64,000 nt of DNA from Zeugodacus cucurbitae (taxonomy: Eukaryota; Arthropoda; Insecta; Diptera; Tephritidae): contig NC_071671.1 of assembly GCF_028554725.1 (NCBI RefSeq), positions 54,888,501 through 54,952,500 on the forward strand. Reading direction: 5' to 3'. The notes below the pieces were generated by a model that saw nothing but the letters and a program-made list of their open reading frames with translations, did no database searches and was not told the origin of the DNA. The translations under genes were made by a program, and so were the position numbers. Numbering within the stretch: the stretch's first letter is position 1; each line of letters opens with the position of its first letter. Below, in pieces: positions 35,850 to 47,469 of the stretch.

Positions 35850-37237
35850 TTTATACTCTCGCAACAAAAGTTGCTAAGAGAGTATTATAGTTTTGTTCAC
35901 ATAACGGTTGTTTGTAAGACATAAAACTAAACGAGTTAGATATAGGGTTATATATATCAAAATGAACCAAATGACGAGACGAGTTGAAATCCGGATGATT
36001 GTCTGTCCGACCGTCTATCCGTCCGTGAAACGGATTGCTTGAGTAAAAATAGAGATATCTTAATGAAACTGGGAACACATGTTCCTTGAGACCGTGAAAG
36101 GGTTGCTTTAGAAAATCGGCAAAACCGGACCACTGCCACGCCCACAAAAACCGAAAACACATTAAGTGGAAAGGATCGTCCTAGTAAGGGCCATATTAGG
36201 ATTTTTTTGGGGAAGTTTGCGTGGCCCCGCTCCAAATAGGTTTTTTGTATATATATCTCGCAAACCAATAAAGCTATATAAACCAAACTTTCTTCAGTCA
36301 GTTCCCTTACATTCCCCACCACACACCATGAAAATAATTGAAATCGGATAATAACCATGCCCACCTCCCATACAAAGGTTAAGTTGAGAATTACTAAAAG
36401 TGCATTAACTGACTAATGAAAAACGTCAGAAACACTAATTTTTTCAGAGTAAATAAGAGAGAAAAGCTGCACTCAGATTTTTTTACAAAATTGAAAATGG
36501 GCGTGGCATCGCCCACTTATGGGTCTAAAACCATATCACAGGAAGTACTCGACAGATTTCAATGAAATTTGGTATACAATATTTTCTTGACACCCTGATG
36601 AAACGTGCGGATAAAAAATCGGTTCACAACCACTACTACTTTACTTATAACTCAATTTTGAATTCCGTCTGATTCCTTCGCTTTATAATGTATACATAAG
36701 GAACCAGTGAAGATAGCGGAATAAAACTTTACACAAATACTGTTTATGATCTGTGGCATGACTTCGAATTTGAAGAACTCACTGTTCCATGGTAATTTTT
36801 CACTGAAAATTTCGGTAAATATCTGAAGTATCTTAATTTAATTCAGAGGAAATCTTTTTCTTCTAATAGTGTGTCTCTGTACCAGAAAAGGTTAAAATCT
36901 GGTCATAGTTCCCCTAGCTATCATATAGCTAATTATAGGATTTTTAAAAATACGATGGGCTTAATTGCTTATAAATCGGTTAATATGTGAAATATCTTAA
37001 TCAAATTAAATGGGCATATCATCTTAGATAAAATGTATGTTAGTGGTGAAAATGAGTAAAATCGGTTCAGGAATTACCTCAGCCCCCGTACACCAGATAT
37101 GATGATTTTCGCTTTGCTATTGGACTTCATGCCGAATATATGAGTCAAATTTTGTGTTATCTTAATAAAAATATAGCAATAAACCATAAAATTGCTATAA
37201 TTAAAATTTTCGGTTGCACCCGAACTTAGCCTTTCCT
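35850..37237 (-). repeat. Family 1 non-coding element, near full length (minus)
   Basis: About 1.39 kb. Its 5' end is at high coordinate (CGGTTGCACCCGAACTTAGC near 37211-37230, the reverse complement of the 5' hairpin motif). Its 3' end is at 35850 with a hairpin: ATACTCTCGCAAC pairs with GTTGCTAAGAGAGTAT across AAAA. Between them are blocks shared with the 45.1 kb copy: GGACGGATAGACGG-type text, GGAACACATGTTCCTTGAG, CCACGCCCA blocks and AGTGGGCGAT-type text. No protein is evident; the 135-residue frame 35957-36364 crosses these non-coding blocks. Confidence 0.8.
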
Positions 37238-37297
37238 AATATAAGAAGAATTAAGAAATAACAACTAACTTAATTCGAACTTAATTCTTCTTATATT
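37238..37297. repeat. Perfect 18-bp inverted repeat
   Basis: AATATAAGAAGAATTAAG at 37238-37255 is exactly inverted at 37280-37297, with a 24-base loop. It lies right outside the 5' end of the family 1 element. It could fold as a hairpin or mark an insertion footprint. Confidence 0.9.
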
Positions 37298-38435
37298 CAA
37301 TAAAATGGGTAAATTTCAATTTACTGAATACTCATAACTATTATTGAGACTTGTTATTGTAATTGTTACATTTAAAGAAGCCTTTTCAAATTGATCAGGA
37401 GCTACAGACTCAACTCCAAAGTGTGTTCGACGGTCAACATTTTCACCAGAGGCAAAACATTTTAACGCCAAAATTCAAAATATGAAATTTCACATGAATG
37501 CACTTTGCGACAGCATTAATCCATCAAAGAAATACCACAAATTCGCGCATTAAATAACAAGCTTACTTACATCACTAGTTACACTTGCGTCTTCACAAAA
37601 CACACAAACACATGTACATAAGTGCTGATTATCCAATTCAGCGCTTGAATCAACACTTTGCCATGCAATAATCTTACATTTTCCGTTTGCCATTTTACAG
37701 CTTTCATTTCAACACCATGTTATCCCAGTTGTTGTTGTTTTTCGTAATCTTGGCAATGCAACGACATGGCGCCGAATGTGAAATAATTGCAATGCACGCC
37801 ACGAAAATCCTTGCCACGCCACAATACACGCCTTGGCAATAGTTAATTGCTTTTGTTGTTGCTGTTCTTTTATTGTTGTGAATGGTGGCTGTTGGTGCCA
37901 GAGTGCAGCTGGCATTGTTGCAACAGCATCATGGTTACTTCAACGATGTGCCACAAAATTTTTATTGCATTTTACAAGCGCCAAAAATTGCGTTTATGAC
38001 ATGCGCTGTCAGCGTGCAGCGTGTGGCATGTGGCGCGCGTCACGCCGAATGAGCGTTGATTGCTGGGTGATGATAACACTTGGGTGGGGTAGGGGGTGCA
38101 CAGTTGGGAGTGATGGGTGGAATGTTTTCTTTACAAGCGGAAGATTGACGTAATTTTTACTGGAGGCAGAAAATAATATATAAATTAAAATAGTTCGCCA
38201 GTAGTTCTTTGATCTATTGTCTTTTGTAGTTTGTAGTTCCCTCTAACTTTCTACTTAGAACTCACAGACTCATATTTAGAAATTTTCGGCACTTCTTAAA
38301 ATTTTCGGTTGAGATTTCCATTACCTTTTAGAGCATTTCTGGCGATATTGCGATTATTTCAGTTCCATTGTTTGGCTTTAGCTCGTGACTTTCAGTAGTA
38401 CAGTTTGCTTTTGAAATAAGCTGACAAAAGGGAAT
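37298..38435. other. Non-coding backbone
   Basis: From 37400 to 38120 GC is higher and CAA/TTG words are common. No gene. The frame 37833-38153 has no domain and partly overlaps an opposite-strand frame (37709-37915). Confidence 0.5.
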
Positions 38436-38850
38436 CGTCATCATCAATTGGTACTACAACCGAGTGTCGGTTTTGGCCGCGTCCATAGGCCTTCGCCAGT
38501 CGTATCTGCATTGCGCACGACGGCGCCAGTTGGAGATTTCAAGATTCGTCAGGTTCACATCCACTTGATCCTTCCACCAGAGTTTCGGTCGTCCTTTTCT
38601 TCGTCGGCCGCCAGTGGGTACCTTGTCGTAGATTTTTCGTGCTGTGTTTCTCTCGAAAGCTCCTAAGGAGTACTCAGCTTTATTGGTCATCATCCATGCT
38701 TCCACGCCATACATCAGGATAGGTATGATGAGCGACTTATATAGCGTTACTTTGGTTTTGCGAGAGAGGGCTCTGCTTTTCAATTGCCTACTGAGCCCGT
38801 AATAGCACATGTTGGCTAGAGTGATGCTCCCTACTTTGCCCACAGACACA
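38436..38850 (-). pseudogene. Second RTE-like LINE subfamily, 3' end with deletion
   Basis: Minus-strand frame 38454-38849 reads ITLANMCYYGLSRQLKSRAL, KVTLYKSLIIPILMYGVEAW, GAFERNTARKIY, then jumps to VPTGGRRRKGRPKLWWKDQ, DVNLTNLEISNWRRRAQCR and a C-terminal DAAKTDTRL. The block holding RLRWLGHxxRM is missing, an in-frame deletion of roughly 60-70 codons. Sequence and 3' tail (TGATGA-type repeat) differ from the other RTE copies, so this is a separate subfamily. Open frame remains, but it lacks RT motifs and is not functional. Confidence 0.85.
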
Positions 38851-38854
38851 CTAG

Positions 38855-39590
38855 TAGAAGGAGCATATCTCTTTTGAATTTCTTTAAAATATCTGAAAGA
38901 TTTCAGATAAATAATTAGCCAAAAGCTTTTTATATCCGATAAACTGATTTCGGCGATTTTTATACGGGCTATGCTACACTAGAAATACAGTATTTCGGCA
39001 AAGTTTTGTTTCAATATATTCACCGATGTTTAATTTATAGATTGCTAAGTGAACGAATTAATTGGCTTCAGTTTTGGATAATGGAAAGTATAAACCAATG
39101 GCTAAAAAAGACTCTGGAAAGTTTGGTTGATAAGCTTTAGTAGTTTACGAGACATGTATACAAAACTTAGAAGCGGTCGGGACCACGCCCACTTTTCAAA
39201 AGAAAATATATCTAAATATGCCCCTTCCTAGTGTGATCCTTTGTATGAAATTTTACTTTTATAACTCTATTTATGGCATATTTTTTATATGTTTTCGGTT
39301 ATCGCCATTTTGTCGGCGTGACAAGGGGCCGATTTCGTCCATTTGCAATACCAACCCTCTCATGATGCCAAGGAACATGGGTACATAATCAAGACATCTT
39401 AATTTTTTTTCAAGTTATCGCTTCTAAGGAAGGACGGACAGACATTCGGATTCCAACTCTACTCGTCATCCTGATCATTTTGATATACTATATATAACCC
39501 AATATCTAACTCTTTAAGTTCTAGATGATACAAACAACAGTTATGTGAACAAAACTATTATTCTGTGGAACATGTTGCGAGAGTATAAAA
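38855..39590 (+). repeat. Family 1 non-coding repeat, 3' half
   Basis: Plus orientation. It begins within the body (TTCGGCGATTTTTA block), passes GACCACGCCCACTTTTC and GACGGACAGACATTCGGATT, then ACTCGTCATCCTGATCATTT, and ends with TGTTGCGAGAGTATAAAA near 39587. The 5' hairpin part is missing. It lies 5 bases after the RTE piece at 38.4 kb. Confidence 0.75.
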
Positions 39591-42049
39591 AATGGTTCAA
39601 GCAGTAAATTTTTGGACCAACCATTTCAGACCATGAGGTTTCAGGGATGCCAATTAGATTTTCTTTTGAATACGTAATTTAGCTTAGTAAGCATATTTTA
39701 AGGTCTTACCAGTACTTTTTGGAATATAAGATTTTTAAGTTTTTTGAATATATTTGACCTTTGATCTTTCATAATACTTGTCCTAAAAGTTTCGCAGAAC
39801 ACACCATAATTTTTAAGAATTATATACACTTCAAATTTCGAAGGTTTATATTTAAAATTTTATGGTTAACTTCGAAAAAGCAAAAAATCAGTTTGTCTTA
39901 ATACTCAGAAAAGCTTGATTTTCTCATAAAATTTTTGTCAATGATATCTGCAATAGCAGCAAATGTTAAAACTGTTGACAATTGAAACAAATTCCAAACT
40001 TTATTTGCAACATTTTACAAAAAAGGTATAAAATTGCTACAAAAGAGAGAAAATACAAAATTCATAAATTTCCAACACAACAAGACAACCCAACGACAAT
40101 CAAAGGCAAACTATCAAATAAACTGCTAACAAATATTTCTACTGATTGGAAATCTTCTTTAACGCACAAATATTCAATTGGTTACCTCTGAGTATTTGCA
40201 ACATATATATAACTACCTTATATTTGCCACAAACTGCACTGAGTTGCAACATGAAAGCCAATTGTCCAATTGAATGCCCGAAGACCAGAAGAATGCCTGA
40301 TTGCCTGACTGCCTGACTGCATGCCACACGCATCGATTTAGAGAGCCAAATAATGGCAATATGAAAATGAATGAATGAATTGCAACGCTGTGTGTATGTG
40401 TGTATGAGTTCGAAACTCGAACTCGAAAATTGCATACTTTTGCAGTAATAAAACTTTATTGAATTGTATAGATTTAAAAATTATTACCAACCAAGCGGAA
40501 GGCATTTCAACATGCCACAACAGTGAAAGAGAAAAAACAACAACAATAAATTATATGAATGAAGGAACAAAGAAGGAAACAATGCATTCAGAACATTCGG
40601 GTGGAGTGGTGGACGAGAAGGGAGTAAGGCGTATGGGTGAGGGGGGAGTAAAACGTGTGTGTGTGAGGGGAGAAATGCCGCTGCACACATGAGGAGGATA
40701 TTGACTGTGACCCCAGTGATTGTTTGGGTATGTGTGACTGGAAGACCGCCTGCGGCGAAGTGACTGTGAATCACCTTAAAGAGTGTAAGAGAGTGAGAGC
40801 GTGTGTGTTTGAACATTTTTCTGTTGATTGCGTAGCTAAGGAACGTTTGGAATTTTTTAGCAAACAAAACATTTTCATTATTGTGTAGATATGTATCGCT
40901 GTTCAGTTGAGCAATTGAACACAGTTTGAATAATTCGAAATTGGTTGATAATTCGAAGTGTAGTGAAGCGAAGTGCAGCCGGGAATGCTGTGAGGTAGTG
41001 TGAAAAGTGAAATTGAGGGGTGCAAAAGCATATTCGCCAATAAACACACACGGCCATGTACACTTCTTGAACAGCTGTTTGTTCATGTGTGTGTGCCACA
41101 TAAGCAGCTAGACAAGCAGTTCGGCATGCGTTCGAAGTTACTTTCACTTTTTTTCAGAAACACGCAATTTTTATTTGTTTTGCTGCAATTGTTTTTGTGG
41201 GTGTGGCATGACGATTTTTGATGCTTGAGCTACCATATAGTAACCCCCTAACTGAAATTTTACAATAAAAAGGGAAAAAAATAAAAAAATGCAAAAAAAA
41301 ATTTGAAAAAAATTTTAAAAATTTTAAAATATAAAAAAGTTAAATTTATAAAAATTCACCTTATAATACCACACATCAGCCCTTCATAACAACAAACAAT
41401 GCTGCGTGTATTTACTGACGCATTTGTGTTACTCATACGTCGTGGCGCACGCTTACATGCAGCCGGCTTTCTACAACACTGTTGTATTGTTGTTGTATTT
41501 ATATGTTTTTGCATTTATTTGTTGTTTTTTTTTTTGTTTTGTTTATATGAGGTTTTTTGTTTTTGAAGTGCAAAAGTGTTAACCGTAATTCTATGCAAGC
41601 GCATATTGAGCACGTGCAGGCATTCAAGCATTTGCGGCAAGTACGTCGCTCGTCAACCCCAACAGCAAGCCTCAATCAGTCAGCGTACGCTTGGTAAGCC
41701 CTTCGTTCGAGGTAATCGAGTGTGAAAATGCAATGAAATCTGTTGAAAGGATATTTGCCTGTGCATTTGTACTCTTCAGTTCCAGGTTTTTGCTTATATA
41801 GTGGAGCTTGACAGCATGCAAACGCATGTAATGTGCTCACAAATATCAAAATATGGGAACAAAATATTTGTATATGTGGGGGTATAAGTTATACAAATGT
41901 ATGTATCTGATAAATACAAATAAAATGCATATATGTAAGTATAAAGTTTCCATAAAGTACTTGTTTAAATAAGAGACCCGTGAAAGAAATTTCCCGGAAT
42001 CGGCACAAAAAAAAGATCTTCTCAAATATCATCAAAAAAAGCTATCTAA
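39591..42049. other. Non-coding backbone
   Basis: AT-rich to about 40200, then host-like DNA to 41750 with GTGTG/CACAC words, a TGCCTGACTGCC run near 40290-40320 and an A-rich tract at 41260-41350. The 205-residue minus-strand frame 40484-41101 is the longest open frame in the backbone but has no domain and is biased by the repeats (His-Thr, Leu-Pro runs). Confidence 0.5.
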
Positions 42050-42648
42050 AGCTACAATGGCTGTTCATGTACTACTTTCACAATTTCCAAATGAGTCCTT
42101 CCAGGCGTGGTGATCCCTGTCACAGACGGGTACCTGCCATATTCAGGTATCCGGATAGAGACGCGTTGGCCGACCTGCTCATACCTGAATAATTCAGTTG
42201 TGGCCATTTCCGGAAATAACATGGTGAACGTGTTGCTTGCTTCGAATAAATCGACATTCGCTGTGTGACTTGTGCCGCAGTCCTGTTGGAACCACATATT
42301 GTCCAAGTCCATACCATCTAATTCGGCCCAAAAATATTCGGTTGTAATTGGGCGGTAGCGACTCCCATTCACAGTCTTGATCACCACGGAAAAAGCACGG
42401 CCCAATGACGCCGGCGGCCCATAAGCCGCACCAAAACGTAATTTGATGGATGGGCGCTCTTAAAGTTGAGGCCACTGACTCCGAATTTCGTTAGTAAATT
42501 CTAATAATTTCGACTCGTTGTTGGATCTTTCTTCAATGAAATAGCGAACCTTATTGAAGAGAAATGTCAAAAGGACAGAAAAAAATATGGCGTTGTTTGC
42601 TGTCCCTATGGGTCTACTTTTGTAGCGTCCCTATTGAAAAACCCTCTA
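42050..42648 (-). mobile_element. Tc1/mariner-type deletion derivative (second family)
   Basis: Minus strand. The 5' end at 42648 shows a terminal motif AGAGGGTTTTTCAATAGGG. After the leader, codons for RVEII-like, NEIRSQWPQL / ASTLRAP text appear, then an abrupt jump to ITFWCGLWAAGVIGPCFF, VNGSRYRPITTEYFWAELD and MDLDNMWFQQDCGTSHTANV. The last block holds the second catalytic Asp (QQD). The helix-turn-helix part and first Asp are deleted, a frameshift lies near 42400, and after VISGNGHN the sequence no longer follows the family. No matching 3' inverted repeat was found by eye. Confidence 0.8.
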
Positions 42649-45138
42649 TATGTAGTAAATGCAGTTGCAACTTGAACAAATGCATAAATAATTTAATTAA
42701 TGAAATAGTTGTTGTAAAAATGTTTCATTATAAATATTATTTTATAGAGTTGCCACCTGATGAAAAATGTTTTTTTTTTTTCAATTCTCTTGTGGCTCAA
42801 TTTTACTTCTAAATATAAAACAAAAGGTTGGCTACACTATGAGATCAAGTTTTATGGCTTTTCAAAATAGACATAGATTAGGTTTGGTTCTATGGCTTAT
42901 ACCCACAAGAGGACAACATACTTGGAATGTTTGAAACAGTTCTTTAAGAAAGCAGATTAATTTCATTGGTTGAATATTAAGCCTCTAGCACATGTTGTAA
43001 TCATTCCACCTCGATTTCTTTCAGGCAATTACTACAGCCGCCGTACAATGAAATGGTATACTGGTCCAAATTTGTACTTGTTGTTAAATGAAGCTACGAG
43101 TAATTATAGTATTAGGTCTACAACTTTGCTTCCGCCTTTTTTGTCTAAACTTAAGCTTTTTTTTGTATAAAAACGGTTACAAATGTCGATGAGCCTCAGC
43201 CGTACTTTTCTTGGAATTAAAAAAGAAAAGCAAAATTTCGCGCAAATGTCGAGAATTCGGTTCAAAAAGCGACATTTTCAGTGGAGAATAAGTTTGGTAT
43301 GCAAACAGATCTCTACAAATATTTTGTTGGGTTAATGTTGACACAAATGTCCAAGATCGATATAAAACGATTTAATCGATTTAATCGACCAGTGCTTGAC
43401 CCTAGAGACATCTATTGGAAAACGGCGGAAGCAATTGTAAATTACAATTTGAGACATAAAAGAACCCAGGTAATAGCATTTGGCAGCATTCTAATGTGAC
43501 TTTTCCATTATGACTGCTCACTTCAACAACCATATTTCGGTAATCTGTGGTTATATCGTCCTAGCAAATCCAACCATAATAGTCAAGTTGATCAACAATT
43601 CTAGATACAACAGAAAAAGCATCTCTTTCTCTACTGAATTCTAATGGTTGCTGGATCCGAAGTTTAGAGAAACTTCCGGATTGCTATTGAAACTCGAGTG
43701 AAGCATGTTTCCTCCAATCCAAGATTATTTATTTAATATTACAATATCTGAAGAAAATAAGCGTAAATAGGCCACAATAATTCTGCAACGTTGGTGACGG
43801 TTTTTTGTACTGAGTTTAATCCCCCGTTGAAATGGAACCGTTTGAATAGACTTTTTCTACTCGTTTTACAAATATTCGATAGAGAGACATGGGGCCTTCT
43901 GGAACTAAGGGAATTTATGATTATTTGCTCTACTTGTTTTAGCATTCAGATAAAGTACTTTTTTTAATTTCAAAATATTTTCCAGAACACAGCAGAAGCA
44001 TAATTTGGCATCACTATGTACCAAAACGACTTTATGTGGCATGTTGTTAGACAAATTAACCTAACCTAATGTCTATCTATTTTTTAAAGACTCTAGACAA
44101 CATAACGGTATAGCAAAAACAAACCAGCTAACAGCATAATTATGGTGATTCGAAAAACCGACTTATGACACGCCCATTTGTATGCAAAGTAAATGGCACC
44201 AAAAACGAGCCACAAGGGGGCGCCAGGTAATGCTAATGAAGCTATTTGAGCTGTCAAATATTCATCATACAACACACATAACCATTTTTAAAAGAGAAGA
44301 CACAAACATACGTAGAACCGTTATACGCACACTAATTTAACGGGATAATTGTAGTTGTGTGGCAAGAAGAGGCGGCGCTGTAATTGTAAGGTGGGGTGGC
44401 GACTTATTAGCCTTGGCTGTTGCGTTACGCGTCGTTATGTACAACAACAACAGCAAAAGCAACAATTACAAGAACAACAACAATAATAACAACAACAACA
44501 ACACCGTCAACCATATGATATTAAAATCATTTGTTCTTTCACGGCAGACAAACGCATTTTGCTTGCCATCGTTGTTGTTGTAGTCGCTGCTGTCTTCATT
44601 CACCGGCTCGACTCTCTGGGTGTCAGTCGCTATGGCAGTTATGCCATAACGGCTCGCCACGGCACAATGCTTTAATGCTCGAACGCGAACACTGTTATTT
44701 AATGACTTAATTTCGCACTCATCCAAGTGAAAAATTAAAATGCAGCTTCTTTTTTATCTGCTTGCTCCTCTACTTCTTCTTTCTGGTTTCATTATTATTT
44801 TTTTTATATTTAACATTTTAAATGCGCATTCAAGCTCTAAGTTGAAGCGCTCGCTCACTGGCGCTAGTTATGTGGGGTAGTTGATTTTTATAACATTACT
44901 CGGTGAATTAATGCCACAATGGTGGTCGAGGTGAGTAATTCTTACTGTCGTCGGTGTGGTATGTTGTTGCTCGGTTCTTTTTGCAGTTGTTGTTGTAAGG
45001 TTGTCAGCGATTATGTTGGACTTGTGAAGGAGGCAGTACACTGTGGATAATCGAGTAATAATGTGAGGCTTAACACCGTGATGATCACCCGGAATGGACC
45101 CGATTTTCTTATTTCTGCTTTCCTCTTAAAAACAACTA
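42649..45138. other. Mostly non-coding, unidentified
   Basis: 42650-44070 is AT-rich. The stretch 42960-43500 has unusual words (ACAACTTTGCTTCCGCC) and a 72-residue frame that may be an old transposon trace, not named. AACCTAACCTAA occurs at about 44058-44070, like the LINE ends elsewhere. 44100-45060 is host-like backbone with a CAA tract. Confidence 0.4.
44441..44514. repeat. (CAA)n/(AAC)n tract
   Basis: About 74 bases of imperfect CAA triplets. Its two strands give Asn-rich and Leu-rich spurious frames. Confidence 0.9.
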
Positions 45139-46439
45139 GCAAGGGCTAAATTCGGGTGTAACCGCACATTTTATACTCTCGCAATTTATCTATTTAATTT
45201 TATTAGTATAACAAACAGTTTTACTCACATATTCGGTATATATGGTATAAAGTCCATTGACAGTTTGAAAACCCTAATATTAAATATATGGGAGAAAGAG
45301 GAAGTTATGACCCTTCTTTCACTTTTTTTTCGCACGAAAACAAATTATTAGAAGAAACATATTCCTTCTAAATTTCTTCTAAATATCTGAGTCACTTAAC
45401 TGTATTTTCGATAAAAAATTTGTTAGAAGCAGTGAAGTCCTCAAATTCGATATATAGGGTTTTGAAAACTTATGGACAAATTTCGACGATTTTTAGAAGG
45501 GCGATGCCACTCTTTAAATGCATTATGTATGCAAAGTTATGTTCAGATATCTTCACTAGTGTTTACTTTATAAATTGTAAAGTAAACGGTTCAGATCGAC
45601 TTCAAAGTTCTGGTATGTGGGAAGCAGGCGTGGTTGTGAACCGATTTGGACTATTTTCACAACATATCATTGCGAAGCTAGGAAGATATTATAAACCGAA
45701 TTTTATTGAAATTGGTCGAGTAGTTCCTGAGATATTGTTTTTGACCCATAAGTGGGCGGAACCATGCCCATTCAAAATTTTGTATACCATTTTGAATGCA
45801 GCTCTTCTGTACCATCTTTATAATATAAATAAATTTAAGGTTTCTGATGGTTTTCTTTAACGAATTAAAGCGAATTAACGAACGAATTTCAAGATATAAT
45901 CTCTGTATGGGAAGTGGGCGTGCTTATAATCGAATTTCTTCCATTTTTGTATATTAGATAGTACCGAAAAGAAACGACTCTAGAAAGTTTCCTTGATATA
46001 GCTTTAGTAGTTTGCGAGATAAGTACAAAAAACTTAGTATGAGCGGGGCCACGCCAACTTCCCCAAAAAAATTACATCCACATATGCCCCTTCAGAGAGC
46101 GATCCTTCATACCAAATTTTACTTCAATAGCTTAATTTATAGCTGTTTATAAGTGTACGGTTATTGCCATTTTGTGAGCGTGGCAGTTGTCCGATTACGC
46201 CCATCTTCGAACTTAACCTTCTTATGGTGCCAAGAAATACGTTTTCCAAGTGTCATTAAGATATCTCAAGTTTTACTCAAGTTACAGCTTGCACGGACGG
46301 ACAGACATCAGGATTTGAACTTTACTCGTCACCCTGATCATTTTGATACATATAACCCTATACCTAACTTACAACTAACCGTTATGTGAACAAAACTATA
46401 ATACTCTCTTTAGCAACTTTTGTTGCGAGCGTATAAAAA
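45139..46439 (+). repeat. Family 1 non-coding element, full length (plus)
   Basis: About 1.3 kb and the best plus-strand copy. It starts GCAAGGGCTAAATTCGGGTG with the decayed 5' hairpin, then TTTTATACTCTCGCAA. It ends with CGGACGGACAGACATCAGG, ACTCGTCACCCTGATCATTT, ACCGTTATGTGAACAAAAC and the 3' hairpin that finishes GTTGCGAGCGTATAAAAAG. TTTTATACTCTCGCAA at the front is inverted at the back, forming a short terminal inverted repeat. A 146-residue frame (45420-45860) lies inside; see findings for its possible partner at 59.2 kb. I think it is non-coding. Confidence 0.8.
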
Positions 46440-47469
46440 GTTGAAGAGCTAGTTACATTTTCTTAGTCTATCTGCTATTTCAATATAAAGCTTTTGTGGG
46501 TCTTCGAAACCCGTAAGTACTGCGAGAGTTAAGAAATTGTGAATGAATTGAGTATAAAGGTTTTATATTATCTTTTAAATTTGCTAACTCGTCATCGAAG
46601 ACAGTTAGAATATGTCTGATCTCAAAAAAATGAAAGGTAACAACTCTCAACTTCAGATTCTGATTTCTCTTTTTGAGCGATCATTTGAAAAACAAAGTCT
46701 ACACCAAGAATTCTCCGAATTTTTACTATTTTTCATATTGGTACCCACAAATCGATACCAAAAAGGAAAATATTCAAAAATATCCTACTGCAACTATAAA
46801 TATACCCCACACTGTATTCAATTTTATGCGCTATACCCACTAACAGCTTCAATTTTTCACCAGTTACAATTTTTAACAATTACAAAAACAAATACACCAA
46901 CAAACCACAGGAGCATAAATTACACAACTTTTCTAATTTCTCCCCCAAACGCTTGCCTCAATGGTTCTGTGGCCCCCTCCACCTTTTTGCCGTTCGGCGT
47001 TGTGGTGTTGCTCTTAATGCCATTTCCGACAGCATCAGCTCATCCGTGGCCACAATTAGCATACCTTGTTGAATAGAAGAAAATTTTCCGGCGATTAATT
47101 TTTATAGATATGAATAAAAGATACACATACACTGACTGATGTGGCCACAAACACAGACGCAGACAGTTTTTTTTTTTGTTTTAAGTGGTCTGTAGGAACA
47201 TTATCGGCATTGAACTGAGTCCAAGATAGACGTATTATGTTATAAAGCAATTGTGGTGGGCAAATTTCGACTTCATTGGACTATAGTAATATTAAAAGGA
47301 GTCACCTGATAATCCAATGAAACACATAGGACGACATATTAACTATGCACCTCCTTTCTGGAATTCCGTTTATTTGGAGTTCTGCCTTTGGTTCATATGG
47401 TACAACTTAGGTCACTGCTTAAGTGCGTTAAATAAAGAGCAGAATCCAAACGGTAACTGTTGAATGTTA
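46440..47469. other. Non-coding, unidentified
   Basis: AT-rich to 46800, then CCA-rich host-like DNA to 47100. The 154-residue frame 46612-47076 has no domain that I recognise, and its composition follows the local bases. Confidence 0.45.

Noticed and set aside
35957..36364. 135-residue minus-strand frame as a coding gene
   Set aside because: It runs across non-coding blocks shared by all family 1 copies and is interrupted in them.
40395..40425. GAGTTCGAAACTCGAACTCG as a tRNA T-arm
   Set aside because: No acceptor stem, anticodon arm or A box around it; it is just a short palindrome.
42960..43500. Possible transposon with an ACAACTTTGCTTCCGCC leader
   Set aside because: The words felt familiar, but no transposase motif could be read, so it is not called.
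46612..47076. 154-residue frame as a gene
   Set aside because: No recognisable motif; residue use follows local A/C richness.
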